Source: Methylopila sp. M107 (lineage in GTDB: Bacteria > Pseudomonadota > Alphaproteobacteria > Rhizobiales > Methylopilaceae). From it: DNA of 64,000 nucleotides. Every line of letters begins with the position of its first letter. Position 1 is the first letter of the stretch. Location of the stretch: positions 2,088,176-2,152,175 of the forward strand of contig NZ_ARWB01000001.1 in assembly GCF_000384475.1 (NCBI RefSeq), read 5' to 3'. Positions 44,087-53,323 of this stretch are shown piece by piece. The translations under genes and the position numbers were made by a program. The notes beneath the pieces were generated by a model that was not told the DNA's origin, ran no database searches, and saw only the letters and a list, made by a program, of their open reading frames with translations.

Positions 44087-44785
44087 ATGCCGAACGCGTT
44101 TTCCGATCTCGCCGCCCTTGAGGCCCATTTCCGCGCCCGCGGCTTCGTCGACCAGAACGGCCTCGCCGATCAGGACACGGAAGACTTCTACAGCCGCGTG
44201 CTCGTCCCCGAAGACGAGCGGCCGTATCTGCTGACCGTCCACATCATGTCCGGAGAGGCGGTCGGGCATCTCGAGGCCGGGCTCACGGCCTATTTCGACC
44301 CGCCGCAGCGGGACGACGTCAACGCCGACCTCGCATCGCTCGCCGGCGCGCTCGTCACAGGAGGGCCCGGGGCGGACGAAGTCGTTCGCTTCCTTCGCGC
44401 GGCGCTCGACGAGCGCCGAGACGACGAGCGCGACGTCGAGGACATCCGGCTGCAGGTCGTGTTTCCCGAACGCGAGCCCGACCAGACTTTTGAGGTCGTC
44501 CACATCGAGGCCTCCCGTCCGCTCTCGCCCGGCGAATGGGCTGGGATCGCCGAGGAGGACAACCCCGGTCAGGACGCGATCGACGCCTGCCGACAAATCC
44601 TGCGCGAACGGGGCCATCCGCTCGCTGAGCGGCCGCTGTCGCTGACCATGTCGAGCGAGATGGGCGATGACCGGCTCGACGTGCTGAGGACCGACGAGGG
44701 CGCGAGCCTGTGGCTGACGACCCGGCCGAAGGGCGGGCCGAAGCTCTCCGTCATTTCCCCGGACGGGACGCGCGAAGACCTCTGA
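44087..44785 (+). CDS. Uncharacterised acidic protein, 232 residues
   Basis: No family recognised. A soluble, strongly acidic protein (many Asp/Glu) without a signal peptide or membrane helix. It begins 'MPNAFSDLAALEAHFRARGF' and repeats a pattern of short strands and helices; 'LTVHIMSGEAVGHLEAGLTAY' and 'FEVVHIEASRPLSPGEWAGI' may be two related halves (each strand-turn-helix), hinting at an internal duplication. Codon usage looks like its neighbours. The start ATG at 44087 is the first in frame after a repeat. Confidence 0.65.
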   Translation: MPNAFSDLAALEAHFRARGFVDQNGLADQDTEDFYSRVLVPEDERPYLLTVHIMSGEAVGHLEAGLTAYFDPPQRDDVNADLASLAGALVTGGPGADEVVRFLRAALDERRDDERDVEDIRLQVVFPEREPDQTFEVVHIEASRPLSPGEWAGIAEEDNPGQDAIDACRQILRERGHPLAERPLSLTMSSEMGDDRLDVLRTDEGASLWLTTRPKGGPKLSVISPDGTREDL

Positions 44786-44911
44786 CGTTCGGCCGATCCG
44801 GCGAAAGCAAAAAGAATCCCGCCGCCCCTTGAACCGATCTTGACGTCGCCGCGACCCATGGACATCGGGGCCGCGACGGGCGGCCTCTCAAACCTTCCAG
44901 GGGATGCCGCC

Positions 44912-45190
44912 GTGACCTTCTCGCTTTCGACCGGCCGCAAGGCCCTGTCCGCCCTCGCCATCGCCGCCGTCGTCGGCGTCGCGCTCTCCCCCGCTTCCGC
45001 CGAAGCCCGCGGCCGCCACTACGGCTACGGCGCCGCGGCCCTCGCCGGCGGCCTCGTCCTCGGCGCCATCGCGGCCAACTCGGCCTACGCCCGCGACTAT
45101 GACGAGCCGCGCGACTGCTGGACCGAAAAGCGCGTCCGCTACGGCGCCTATGGCGAGCGCTACGTCCAACGAGTTCGGGTCTGCGACTGA
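44912..45190 (+). CDS. Small secreted protein with Gly/Ala-rich segment and two cysteines
   Basis: 92 residues from GTG 44912 ('aggggat' upstream). The signal peptide runs to about residue 32 ('ALAIAAVVGVALSPASAEA'). The mature part has a Gly/Ala-rich hydrophobic stretch ('YGAAALAGGLVLGAIAANS'), then 'CWTEKRVRYGAYGERYVQRVRVC', where the two Cys could form a disulfide. Similar short proteins are frequent in Hyphomicrobiales, function unknown. A strong terminator follows at 45217, which supports it as a real transcription unit. Confidence 0.7.
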   Translation: MTFSLSTGRKALSALAIAAVVGVALSPASAEARGRHYGYGAAALAGGLVLGAIAANSAYARDYDEPRDCWTEKRVRYGAYGERYVQRVRVCD

Positions 45191-45216
45191 TCCATCCCCG
45201 ATCGCAGATCTGATCA

Positions 45217-45258
45217 GGGCGGAGCCTCTCGGGGGGAGAGGCTCCGCCCGCACCTTTT
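45217..45258 (+). terminator. Strong intrinsic terminator
   Basis: A perfect 14-bp stem (gggcggagcctctc, loop of five G, inverse copy) followed by gcaccTTTT. It lies 26 bp after the stop of the gene at 44912. Confidence 0.8.
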
Positions 45259-45300
45259 CAGGAAACCTCAGCGGCTTCGCATCGAACCGCTGAAACATGA

Positions 45301-45402
45301 CCGTCATCCCGGGCCTGGCCCGGGATCCAGAAACATCGTCGCGTCAGAACGATCGGACGGCGCGGCGTTTCTGGACCCCGGCCCTCCGGACGGGGTGACG
45401 GC
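45301..45402. repeat. Palindromic intergenic repeat, family A
   Basis: 'cgtcatcccgggcctggcccgggatccagaaac' type left half and 'gtttctggaccccggccctccgg...ggtgacg' right half. Between the secreted-protein terminator and the convergent pheT end. Confidence 0.65.
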
Positions 45403-45405
45403 GAT

Positions 45406-47826
45406 TCAACCCCGGAGCGTCGCGCCGGTCGCCTTGGCGACATTGGCGACGATGCGCGACGACAGCTCCTCGATCTCCGCGTCCGTCAGCGTCTTCTCAC
45501 GGGGCTGCAGAGTCACCGCAATCGCCAGCGAGATCTTGCCCTCGGGCACGCCCGGCCCCTCGTAGCGGTCGAACAGGTCGACGCGCGTCACGAGCTTGCG
45601 TTCGGCGCCTTGCGCCGCGCGGATCAGCTCGGCGGCGGGCGTGTCGCGGTCGACCAGGAAGGCGAAGTCGCGCGACAGCGGCTGCAGCGCCGACCCCTCG
45701 AACGGGGGTTTGGCCTTCGTTCCCTTGGACTTTGGGGCCGGCAGCGCGTCGAGCGTCAGCTCGAAGCCGACCACGGGTCCGTCCACGGCCAGCGCCTTCA
45801 GGGTGCGCGGGTGAAGCTCGCCGAAGGCGCCGAGCACGACCTTCGGCCCGAGCTGGAGCGCCGCCGAGCGTCCCGGATGGAACCAGGCCGGCGCCGCGCC
45901 TTGCACGATCTGAACCGAAGAGGGCGACAGGCCGAGCGCGGAGAGCGCCGCCATGGCGTCGCCCTTGGCGTCGAAGGCGTCGACGGAAAGCGCCTGCTCG
46001 CCCCAATGGCGGCCGGCGCCGCGCGCCTTGGCGGTTCCGCGGCGGACGCCCGAAGCCGACATGCGCTGGTCCTGCGGGCGATCGCCGAGGAAGGTCTGCC
46101 CGACCTCGAACAGGGCGACGTCGCCGGTTCCGCGGTCCGCGTTGCGCTGGGCGGCGCCGAGCAGCGCCGGCAAGAGGCTCGGGCGCATGTCGGAGAGATC
46201 GGAGGCGATCGGGTTCGCGAGCGCAAGTTCGGGAGCGCCCCCGCCGAAGGCTTCGGCCGCCGCATGGCTGACGAAGGACCAGGTGACCGCCTCGACCAGT
46301 CCGCGCGCCGCGAGCGTGCGGCGCGCGACGCGGGCGCGGCGCTGGACGGGGCTGAGCTTCTCGCCGCCGACCGTCGCGGCCGCGGGCAGCGGCGTCGCCT
46401 CCAGCCGGTCGAGCCCGATGATGCGCACCACCTCCTCGACGAGGTCGGCCTTGCCGGCGACGTCCGGACGCCAGCTGGGCACGGCGACCTTCAGCGTCTC
46501 GCCTTGCCCCGAAACCCAGAAGCCGAGCCGGGAGAGCGGCACCTTGACCTCCGCCGGCGTGACGGCGAGGCCGGTCAAACGCTTCACCTCGGAAACGGGG
46601 AAATCGATGATCAGGTCGCGGTCCGGGACGTCGCCGGCGGTCGTGATCTCGGAGGCCTCGCCGCCGCAGATATCGAGGATCAGCTGCGTCGCAAGCTCCA
46701 GCCCCGGCAGCGCGAAGGCCGGATCGACGCCGCGCTCGAAGCGGTGCCGGGCGTCCGAATGGATGTTGAGCGCGCGGCCCGTGCGGGCGATCGCGAGCTC
46801 GTCCCACAGAGCGCTCTCGATCAGCACGTCGGTCGTGCCGGCGTCGCAGCCAGTCGACTGGCCGCCCATGATCCCGGCGAGCGACTCGACGCCCGTCTCG
46901 TCGGCGATGACGCACATCGTGTCGTCGAGCGCATAGGTCTTGCCGTCGAGCGCGACAAAACTTTCGCCGGCGCGGCCGCGGCGGACGACGAGGTCCCCTT
47001 TCACCTTCGCCGCGTCGAACACGTGCAGCGGACGGCCGCGGTCGTAGGTGAGGAAGTTGGTGACGTCGACCAGCGCGTTGATCGGCTTCGATCCGATGGC
47101 CTTCAGCCTGCGCTGCAGCCATTCGGGCGACGGTCCGTTCTTCACGCCGCGCACCAGACGGAGCGCGAAGAACGGCGACAGCGGGGCCGTGTCGCCGAAG
47201 TCGAAGCGCACCTCGACCGGGCACGGATAGGCGCCGCGGACGGCCTGGACGGTCGGGTCGCGCAGCTCGCCGATCTCGGCCGCCGCAAGGTCGCGCGCGA
47301 CGCCGTGGACGCCGAGGCAGTCCGGCCGGTTCGGCGTGACGGCGATCTCGATCACCGGGTCGTCGAGCCCGATCACCGGCGCAAACGGCTTTCCGACCGG
47401 CGCGTCCGCGGGCAGCTCGAGAATGCCGTCGCTTTCCTCCGACAGGCCGAGCTCGCGGCCCGAGCACAACATGCCGGCGGACGGCACGCCCCGGATCTCG
47501 GAGGCGCCGAGCTTTACGCCCGACGAGGGGATGACGGTTCCGGGCGCGGCGAACACCACTTTAAGCCCCGCCCGCGCGTTCGGCGCGCCGCAGACGACCT
47601 GCAGCGGCTCGGACTTGCCGGTTTCGACCCGGCAGACCTGCAGCTTGTCGGCGTTCGGGTGCCGCTCGGCGGAGACGATGTGGCCGACCGTGAAGGCCGA
47701 CAGCTCGCCCGCCTTGTCCTCGACATGCTCGACCTCGAGCCCGACGCGGGTCAGCGTGTCCGTGACGACGGCAAGATCGGCGTCGCCGTCGAGATGCTCT
47801 TGGAGCCAGGAGAGGGAGAATTTCAT
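45406..47826 (-). CDS. pheT: Phenylalanine--tRNA ligase, beta subunit
   Basis: 806 residues, a complete long-type PheT. Domain order: N-terminal B1, then the tRNA-binding EMAP/OB fold ('VGHIVSAERHPNADKLQVCRVETG'), the B3/B4 editing domain ('RPLHVFDAAKVKGDLVVRRG', 'IAGIMGG'), B5, the inactive synthetase-like core, and the C-terminal FDX-ACB anticodon-binding domain ('SRDFAFLVDRDTPAAELIRAA'). Partner of PheS at 48006. A 180-bp spacer containing a family A repeat separates the two. Confidence 0.96.
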   Translation of the reverse strand: MKFSLSWLQEHLDGDADLAVVTDTLTRVGLEVEHVEDKAGELSAFTVGHIVSAERHPNADKLQVCRVETGKSEPLQVVCGAPNARAGLKVVFAAPGTVIPSSGVKLGASEIRGVPSAGMLCSGRELGLSEESDGILELPADAPVGKPFAPVIGLDDPVIEIAVTPNRPDCLGVHGVARDLAAAEIGELRDPTVQAVRGAYPCPVEVRFDFGDTAPLSPFFALRLVRGVKNGPSPEWLQRRLKAIGSKPINALVDVTNFLTYDRGRPLHVFDAAKVKGDLVVRRGRAGESFVALDGKTYALDDTMCVIADETGVESLAGIMGGQSTGCDAGTTDVLIESALWDELAIARTGRALNIHSDARHRFERGVDPAFALPGLELATQLILDICGGEASEITTAGDVPDRDLIIDFPVSEVKRLTGLAVTPAEVKVPLSRLGFWVSGQGETLKVAVPSWRPDVAGKADLVEEVVRIIGLDRLEATPLPAAATVGGEKLSPVQRRARVARRTLAARGLVEAVTWSFVSHAAAEAFGGGAPELALANPIASDLSDMRPSLLPALLGAAQRNADRGTGDVALFEVGQTFLGDRPQDQRMSASGVRRGTAKARGAGRHWGEQALSVDAFDAKGDAMAALSALGLSPSSVQIVQGAAPAWFHPGRSAALQLGPKVVLGAFGELHPRTLKALAVDGPVVGFELTLDALPAPKSKGTKAKPPFEGSALQPLSRDFAFLVDRDTPAAELIRAAQGAERKLVTRVDLFDRYEGPGVPEGKISLAIAVTLQPREKTLTDAEIEELSSRIVANVAKATGATLRG

Positions 47827-47842
47827 CGTCGGCGGCCCCTAG

Positions 47843-47985
47843 GGCGTCATCCCGGCCGCAGCGAAGCGGAGAGCCGGGATAGCAAGAATGAACCTCGTCA
47901 TGGTCCGGCTTGACCGGACCATCCACGTTTCGCGTCGAGCTCTACGCCGACGGTGGGTCCTCCGGTCAAGCCGGAGGATGACGAA
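47843..47985. repeat. Palindromic intergenic repeat, family A (two units)
   Basis: 'gcgtcatcccggccgcagcgaagcgg' unit followed by a second unit in which 'gtcatggtccggcttgaccggacca' is answered by 'ggtcctccggtcaagccggaggatgac'. It lies between pheS and pheT, so it is transcribed. Confidence 0.65.
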
Positions 47986-48005
47986 CCTGGAAAGGTTCGC
48001 GGCCG

Positions 48006-49097
48006 TCAGCTCGACAGCCCCCCCGCGAGCGTCGGGAAGTCGAGCGGGCGGAAGCCGTAATGCGCGAGCCAGCGGGCGTCGGCGGAGAACAGGTCGCGCA
48101 GGTCCGGCATGCCGTATTTCAGCATGGCGACCCGGTCGATGCCGAGCCCCCACGCGAACCCCTGCCAGGCGTCCGGATCGAGGCCGACGTTCCGCAGAAC
48201 GTTCGGATGCACCATCCCGCAGCCGAGAATCTCCAGCCAGTCGTCGCCCTCGCCGATGCGGATCTCGTTCGGCAGCTTGCGGCAGCGGACGTCCACTTCC
48301 ATGGACGGCTCGGTGAAGGGGAAGAAGGACGGCCGGAAGCGCAGCTCGACGGACGGCACCTCGAAGAAGGTCTTCAGGAATTCCTGCAGCACCCATTTGA
48401 GGTGGCTCATATTGGCCTGCCGGTCGATCACCAGGCCTTCGAGCTGGTGGAACATCGGCGTGTGCGTCTGGTCCATGTCGAAGCGGTAGGTGCGGCCGGG
48501 CGCGATCACGCGGATCGGCGGTTTTTGGGCCTCCATCGCACGGATCTGCACGGGACTCGTATGCGTGCGGAGCAGAAGGCGCGAGCCGTCCTCCTTGGCG
48601 GGGAGGAAGAAGGTGTCGTGCATCTCGCGCGCCGGATGGCCGACGGGGAAGTTGAGCTTGGTGAAGTTGAGCTCGTCGGTCTCGATGTCCGGGCCTTCGG
48701 CGACCGAAAACCCCATGGCGGAGAAGATCGCCACGAGCTCTTCCGTGGCCTGGCTCACCGGGTGGATGCGGCCGGTCTCGAGCCCGCTTTCGCGCACCGG
48801 CAGCGAGACGTCGAGTTTTTCCGAGGCGAGTCGGACCTCCAGCGCCGCGTCGGCGAGCGCGGACTTGCGTTCGGCGAGGGCCGAAGAAACCCGGTCGCGC
48901 AGCGCGTTGAGCGCCGGGCCGAAGGTCTTGCGCGTCTCCGGGTCCATCGACCCGAGCGTCTTCATCTTCTCGGAGACGGAGCCCTTCTTGCCGAGCGCCG
49001 CCACGCGCACGGCTTCGAGCGACGGCTCGTCGCCCGCGCCCGCGACGGCGGCGAGCACTTCGGCTTCGAGGGATTGAAGAGAGGAGAGGTCGGTCAT
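48006..49097 (-). CDS. pheS: Phenylalanine--tRNA ligase, alpha subunit
   Basis: 363 residues. An N-terminal coiled-coil (~1-100) precedes the class II synthetase core: motif 1 near '[20 protein letters not shown]', motif 2 '[15 protein letters not shown]' with '[21 protein letters not shown]', and motif 3 '[21 protein letters not shown]'. The Phe-pocket Ala/Gly region is in '[10 protein letters not shown]'. It charges tRNA-Phe with PheT. The order rpmI-rplT-pheS-pheT on the minus strand is conserved in bacteria. Confidence 0.96.
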   Translation of the reverse strand: MTDLSSLQSLEAEVLAAVAGAGDEPSLEAVRVAALGKKGSVSEKMKTLGSMDPETRKTFGPALNALRDRVSSALAERKSALADAALEVRLASEKLDVSLPVRESGLETGRIHPVSQATEELVAIFSAMGFSVAEGPDIETDELNFTKLNFPVGHPAREMHDTFFLPAKEDGSRLLLRTHTSPVQIRAMEAQKPPIRVIAPGRTYRFDMDQTHTPMFHQLEGLVIDRQANMSHLKWVLQEFLKTFFEVPSVELRFRPSFFPFTEPSMEVDVRCRKLPNEIRIGEGDDWLEILGCGMVHPNVLRNVGLDPDAWQGFAWGLGIDRVAMLKYGMPDLRDLFSADARWLAHYGFRPLDFPTLAGGLSS

Positions 49098-49151
49098 CGG
49101 CGACGCAGGTCCTGGGATCGGCCGATGCGAAACCGGTCCGATCCTTACCGC

Positions 49152-49246
49152 GACGTCATCCCCCGGCTAGTCCGGGGGATCCAGGCCGGATCGTCGAGCA
49201 TCGCGGGTCTGGATGTCTGGATGCCCCGGACGAGCCGGGGCATGAC
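49152..49246. repeat. Palindromic intergenic repeat, family A
   Basis: 'cgtcatcccccggctagtccgggggatccagg' and 'ctggatgccccggacgagccggggcatgacg'. Very close to the copy at 41620. Between rplT and pheS. Confidence 0.7.
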
Positions 49247-49285
49247 GAGATCAAGCTTGAAAGGGCGCGGAACGCCCCTCAGGCC

Positions 49286-49645
49286 TTACGCCGGAAGCGC
49301 TTCCTTGGCCTTGGCGGCGAGCGCGCCGAAGGCTGCCGGTTCGGCGATCGCGAGCTCGGAGAGGACCTTGCGGTCGACCTCGATGCCGGCGCGGGCCAGG
49401 CCGTCGATGAAGCGCGAATAGGTCAGGCCGTGCTCGCGCACAGCGGCGTTGATGCGCTGGATCCAGAGCGCCCGGAACGTCCGCTTCTTGTTCTTGCGGT
49501 CGCGGTAGGCGTACTGCATCGAACGATCGACGGCGGCCTTGGCGGCGCGGATCGTGTTCTTGCGGCGGCCATAAAAGCCTTTCGCCGCGTCGAGGGTCTT
49601 CTTGTGCTTGGCGTGGGACGTAACGCCCCGTTTCACGCGAGCCAT
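49286..49645 (-). CDS. rplT: 50S ribosomal protein L20
   Basis: 119 residues. The basic N-terminal extension ('[21 protein letters not shown]' region) and '[21 protein letters not shown]' are typical, with '[22 protein letters not shown]' following. It binds 23S rRNA early in assembly. It follows rpmI by 59 bp. The usual infC is not present upstream in this window. Confidence 0.97.
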   Translation of the reverse strand: MARVKRGVTSHAKHKKTLDAAKGFYGRRKNTIRAAKAAVDRSMQYAYRDRKNKKRTFRALWIQRINAAVREHGLTYSRFIDGLARAGIEVDRKVLSELAIAEPAAFGALAAKAKEALPA

Positions 49646-49704
49646 GGTTTTGGTCTCTCAGCGTCTGGAATGAAGGGAATAAGCGCGTTGAAGCAGGGGC
49701 GACG

Positions 49705-49902
49705 TCAGCCGTAGGGCAGGAACGTCCTGATGATCCGCGCGTCCTGCGGGGTCAGGATGGTCGTGCCGCGCTGGTTGCGGATCTGCTTGTTGGTGCGCTT
49801 GATCATCCCGTGGCGCTTGCCCGCCTGGGCGGAGATGACCTTGCCGGTCGCGGTGAAGCGGAAGCGCTTCTTCGCCGCCGACTTGGACTTGATCTTGGGC
49901 AT
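49705..49902 (-). CDS. rpmI: 50S ribosomal protein L35
   Basis: 65 residues, very basic. It starts '[20 protein letters not shown]', with '[19 protein letters not shown]' in the middle and 'IIRTFLPYG' at the end, all standard for L35. First gene of the rpmI-rplT pair. The region 49903-50121 upstream holds the likely promoter but no clear regulatory hairpin was recognised. Confidence 0.97.
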   Translation of the reverse strand: MPKIKSKSAAKKRFRFTATGKVISAQAGKRHGMIKRTNKQIRNQRGTTILTPQDARIIRTFLPYG

Positions 49903-50121
49903 TTCGCTCTCCGGTTCTATGGGAGCTTTCGCGAAACCGGCCCGTCCGCCCGGCGAACCGGACGGTGTGGGCCGAGCAAAAACTCGAGCAATCTTGGCGC
50001 GCCACGGCAGCCCATACGGCCGGGCGCGCGCGAAGCGGCGCTTATACGAGGGGTTTTCAAGGTTTGCAACGGACTTGTCCGCCCTCGCGGGAGAAGCCGC
50101 TTACGGCTGGCGCGAGCGGCC

Positions 50122-50328
50122 TTATTCGACCGCGACCAGCACGTCGGACGCCTTGACCACCGCGATCGCCGGTTTGCCGACCTCGAGGCCGAGCTCCTCG
50201 ACGGCCGCATTTGTGATCGAGGCGGTGACGATCTGCCCGCCGATGTCGATCTTCACATGGGACGTGGTCGCCCCGAGGGTGACCTCGACGACCTTGCCCT
50301 TGAACTGGTTGCGCGCGGAAATCTTCAT
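50122..50328 (-). CDS. Molbindin (single Mop/TOBE domain protein)
   Basis: 68 residues comprising one TOBE/Mop domain: 'SARNQFKGKVVEVTLGATTSHVKIDIGG' region and 'SITNAAVEELGLEVGKPAIAVVKASDVLVAV'. Such molbindins form hexamers that store molybdate or tungstate. No modABC or molybdenum enzyme gene lies beside it. The start at 50328 gives the standard 'MKISARNQ' N-terminus. Confidence 0.92.
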   Translation of the reverse strand: MKISARNQFKGKVVEVTLGATTSHVKIDIGGQIVTASITNAAVEELGLEVGKPAIAVVKASDVLVAVE

Positions 50329-50427
50329 GGCCGGACGTTCCTCGTCGTTTTTGGGTCATGGCGCGCACAGCGCGCCGCGGGACCGGATCGCGGCGGCCGT
50401 TCGGCGCGTCCGGCGTTCGGGGAGCCT

Positions 50428-51225
50428 TCAGGCGAACAGCGCGCGCAGTGCCGCCCCGACCGGATGGGAGGCATCGAGCATGAGGCGAAGCGCAAGCGCA
50501 AGCGAAACCACGATCAAGAGCGGCTTCACGAGCTTGACGCCGTGCTTCAACGCGAGCGCCGCCCCGATCTGCGCGCCGAGCATGGTGCCTGCCGCCATTG
50601 CGAGGCCTGCCGCCCAGACGACGTGGCCGGCCGCGATGAAGAACAGCAGGCCGGAGAGATTGGACGCGAGGTTCATCAGCTTGGTGCGCGCCACCGCCTT
50701 GACGGCGCCGAGGCCCGTGAGCGCCACCAGCGCCACCATGTAGAACGAGCCGGCGCCGGGCCCGAACAGCCCGTCATAGACGCCGATCGGCAGCGCGACG
50801 CCGAGCGCGAAGGCGGCGGGCTTCAGCCGCGCCTTGGCGTCGACGTCCGACATCTGCGGCCCGAACGCGAAATAGAGAGCCACGCCGAGGATGAGGAACG
50901 GCAGCGCGGCGCGCATCGCCTCGACCGGCGCGAAGGCCACCAGCGCCGCCCCCGCCACGGCGCCCGCGAACGCCGAGCCGGCGTAGAGCCAGCTTTCCCT
51001 GGCGCGCAGGTCCAGCATCCCGGCGCGCGCGAACCGCGTGGTGGACACCATAAGGCCAGCTGCGCCCTGCAGCTTGTTGGTCGCGATCGCCGAGACCGGA
51101 TCGAGCCCGCCAAGCAGGAGAACCGGAATCGTGATCAGCCCGCCGCCGCCCGCGATGGCGTCGACCGCGCCGGCGATGAGCCCCGCGAGCGCGAACAGCA
51201 GAAGGATTTCGGGGGAAAGCGACAC
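50428..51225 (-). CDS. TauE/SafE-family sulfite exporter-like membrane protein
   Basis: 265 residues with about eight membrane helices. The N-terminal motif 'LIAGAVDAIAGGGGLITIPVLL' is the TauE/SafE signature, repeated in degenerate form in the second half ('LPIGVYDGLFGPGAGSFYMV'). Members move sulfite, sulfoacetate or other organic anions. It is not next to sulfur genes, so the substrate is open. Confidence 0.88.
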   Translation of the reverse strand: MSLSPEILLLFALAGLIAGAVDAIAGGGGLITIPVLLLGGLDPVSAIATNKLQGAAGLMVSTTRFARAGMLDLRARESWLYAGSAFAGAVAGAALVAFAPVEAMRAALPFLILGVALYFAFGPQMSDVDAKARLKPAAFALGVALPIGVYDGLFGPGAGSFYMVALVALTGLGAVKAVARTKLMNLASNLSGLLFFIAAGHVVWAAGLAMAAGTMLGAQIGAALALKHGVKLVKPLLIVVSLALALRLMLDASHPVGAALRALFA

Positions 51226-51306
51226 GCGCTGCGCCTAGAGGGAATAGGCGCCGACGGAAGGTCCGCGCGTCGTCTTCGACCTAACGGGGACGGGTCCCCG
51301 CGGCCT

Positions 51307-51879
51307 TCAGCTCGGGACGGGCTCGGGCGCGCCGCGATCCTTCTTGTCCCGCCGCGGGAAGCTCGGCAGCTCGCCGACGGCGCGGGCCTTCTCGAACTTC
51401 TTCACCACCCGCTCCCGCTTCAGCCGCGAGATGTGGTCGATGAACAGCACGCCGTTCAGATGGTCGATCTCGTGCTGGACGCAGACCGCGAGCAGTCCGC
51501 TCGTCGCGAGCTCCTGGGTCGCCCCGGTTTCGTCGAGATAGCGAACCGTCACCTCGGCCGGCCGCTCGACCTCCTCGTAATAGTCCGGGATCGACAGGCA
51601 GCCCTCGTCATAGACGGAGAACTCCTCCGACGCCGAGACGATCTCCGGATTGATCAGCACCAGCGGCTGCGGCTCCTCGTCTTTCCCTGCGAGGTCGATC
51701 GTGACGACGCGCTTCTCGACGCCGATCTGGATCGCCGCGAGGCCGATGCCCGACGCGTCGTACATCGTGTCGAACATGGTCTTCACCAGCGCCTTGACCT
51801 CGGCGTCGGACGCGGAGACGGGCGCGCTGACGAGGCGGAGTTTCGGGTCGGGCAGATAGACGAGCGGCGCCGCGGCCAT
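51307..51879 (-). CDS. def: Peptide deformylase
   Basis: 190 residues. It removes the N-formyl group from nascent proteins. Three motifs are present: '[10 protein letters not shown]' (motif 1, with Ile where GAGLAAPQ is usual), 'EGCLSIP' (metal Cys), and '[11 protein letters not shown]' (HExxH). The C-terminal tail is extended and charged ('[12 protein letters not shown]'). ATG 51879 is chosen; the frame extends to 51942 but those residues are not conserved in style. Divergent from rmuC. Confidence 0.94.
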   Translation of the reverse strand: MAAAPLVYLPDPKLRLVSAPVSASDAEVKALVKTMFDTMYDASGIGLAAIQIGVEKRVVTIDLAGKDEEPQPLVLINPEIVSASEEFSVYDEGCLSIPDYYEEVERPAEVTVRYLDETGATQELATSGLLAVCVQHEIDHLNGVLFIDHISRLKRERVVKKFEKARAVGELPSFPRRDKKDRGAPEPVPS

Positions 51880-51977
51880 GGAGACAAGACCTTCTTGGAA
51901 ACAGCGTTCGCGGTTAAGGCCTTGCGGGGCGGGCGTCAACATGTTCTTAATTTGTTCACGCCACGACTTGGCCTCGC

Positions 51978-53147
51978 ATGACCAAAGACATCCTTTTCCA
52001 GATCAGCGGATACGCCGTCACGCCTGTCGAGGCCGCCGTCGCGCTCGGCTGCGCAGGCGTCGCGGCGCTGCTGCTCGTGCTGCTGACGCTGATGGGCTCC
52101 GGCGCCGCGCGGCGTCGCGAAGCGCGCGAGGCCGCGTTCCGGGCCGAGGAGGCCGAGGAGCGGCTGCAGAACCTCGAACGGCTTCAGGCCGAGGCGACGG
52201 GGCGGCTGCAGGCCTTCGCGTCGACGCTCGGCCAGCGCCAGTCCGACCTCGCGCGCGGCGTCTCCGAGCGGCTCGACGCGGTCGGGACGCGGATCGGCGA
52301 CGGCCTTTCGGCCGGCGGGCAGGCGACCGCGGACCAGCTGAAGAAGCTCGAGGCGCGGCTTGCGGTGATCGACGCGGCGGGCGCGAGCATCGGGGCGCTC
52401 GCCGGTCAGGTCACGGATCTCAGGGCGATTCTCGCCAACAAGCCCGCGCGCGGCGCCTTCGGTCAGGGCCGGATGGAGGCGATCCTGAAGGACGCGCTGC
52501 CGCCGTCGGCCGTTACGTTCCAGGCGCAGCTGTCGTCCGGCGTCCGGCCCGACGCGCTGATCCGCCTGCCGGGCGACCCACGCCCGCTCGCGGTCGACGC
52601 CAAGTTCCCGCTCGAAGGTTTCGAGCGCCTGCGGCTCGCCGAGAATTCCGAGGCCACGAAGGCCGCGGAAGCGAAGGTGCGGACTGACGTCGGCCGCCAC
52701 GTCTCGGACGTCGCGCAAAAGTATCTGGTGGCGGGCGAGACACAGGACGTCGCTCTGCTGTTCGTGCCGTCCGAGCAGATCCACGCCGAGCTCGCGGAAA
52801 AATTCGACGACGTGGTGGCCCGCGCCCATCGCTTGCGGGTGCTGATCGTCTCGCCGTCGCTGATGATGCTCGCCGTCCAGATCGTGCAGGGCCTCACCCG
52901 CGACGCCGCGATGCGCGAGCAGGGCCAGCTGATCCAGACCGAGGTCGGCCGCCTGCTCGACGACGTCCGCCGGGTCGGCGAGCGGGTGGAGAAGCTGAAG
53001 AGCCACTTCGGTCAGGTCGTCGGCGACCTCGACCAGATCGCTATCTCGACCGAGAAGGTCACGCGTCGCGGCATGCGGCTGGAGCAGATGGAGCTCGGGG
53101 AGGCGGCGTCGCTTCCGGCGACGATCGCGAGGGAAGCGGCGGAGTAG
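51978..53147 (+). CDS. rmuC: DNA recombination protein RmuC homologue
   Basis: 389 residues. An N-terminal membrane helix ('[21 protein letters not shown]') and a long coiled coil (~40-140, '[23 protein letters not shown]' region) precede the RmuC nuclease-like domain with '[21 protein letters not shown]', '[13 protein letters not shown]' and '[12 protein letters not shown]'. RmuC limits recombination at inverted repeats in E. coli, which is of interest in a genome so rich in palindromes. Divergent from def with a short shared promoter region. Confidence 0.9.
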   Translation: MTKDILFQISGYAVTPVEAAVALGCAGVAALLLVLLTLMGSGAARRREAREAAFRAEEAEERLQNLERLQAEATGRLQAFASTLGQRQSDLARGVSERLDAVGTRIGDGLSAGGQATADQLKKLEARLAVIDAAGASIGALAGQVTDLRAILANKPARGAFGQGRMEAILKDALPPSAVTFQAQLSSGVRPDALIRLPGDPRPLAVDAKFPLEGFERLRLAENSEATKAAEAKVRTDVGRHVSDVAQKYLVAGETQDVALLFVPSEQIHAELAEKFDDVVARAHRLRVLIVSPSLMMLAVQIVQGLTRDAAMREQGQLIQTEVGRLLDDVRRVGERVEKLKSHFGQVVGDLDQIAISTEKVTRRGMRLEQMELGEAASLPATIAREAAE

Positions 53148-53152
53148 CGCCC

Positions 53153-53312
53153 TTCCCTTCTCCCCTTGTGGGAGAAGGTGGCCGACGCGGCACGCGTCGG
53201 TCGGATGAGGGGTCCGTCTCAGGATAGGGTGGCGCGCTCGACGCTCGCTGGCGCCGCTCTATCCTGAGACGGACCCCTCACCCTAACCCTCTCCCACAAG
53301 GGGAGAGGGGAC
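53153..53312. repeat. Long palindromic element, family D
   Basis: 'cccttctccccttgtgggagaagg' at the left, 'ccctctcccacaaggggagaggg' at the right, and inside a long inverted pair 'gaggggtccgtctcaggata' against 'tatcctgagacggacccctc' (both 20 bp). The loop has 'ggcgcgctcgacgctcgctggcgcc'. It would form an extensive cruciform between the rmuC and pyrE ends. Confidence 0.8.
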
Positions 53313-53323
53313 GCGGCGACGCC

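Noticed and set aside
42518-44617. A 699-codon minus-strand frame over hslU
   Set aside because: Shadow of hslU and the following gene; no domain signature.
45610-47913. A 767-codon plus-strand frame over pheT
   Set aside because: Antisense to pheT, whose domains are complete; composition typical of a GC-driven shadow frame.
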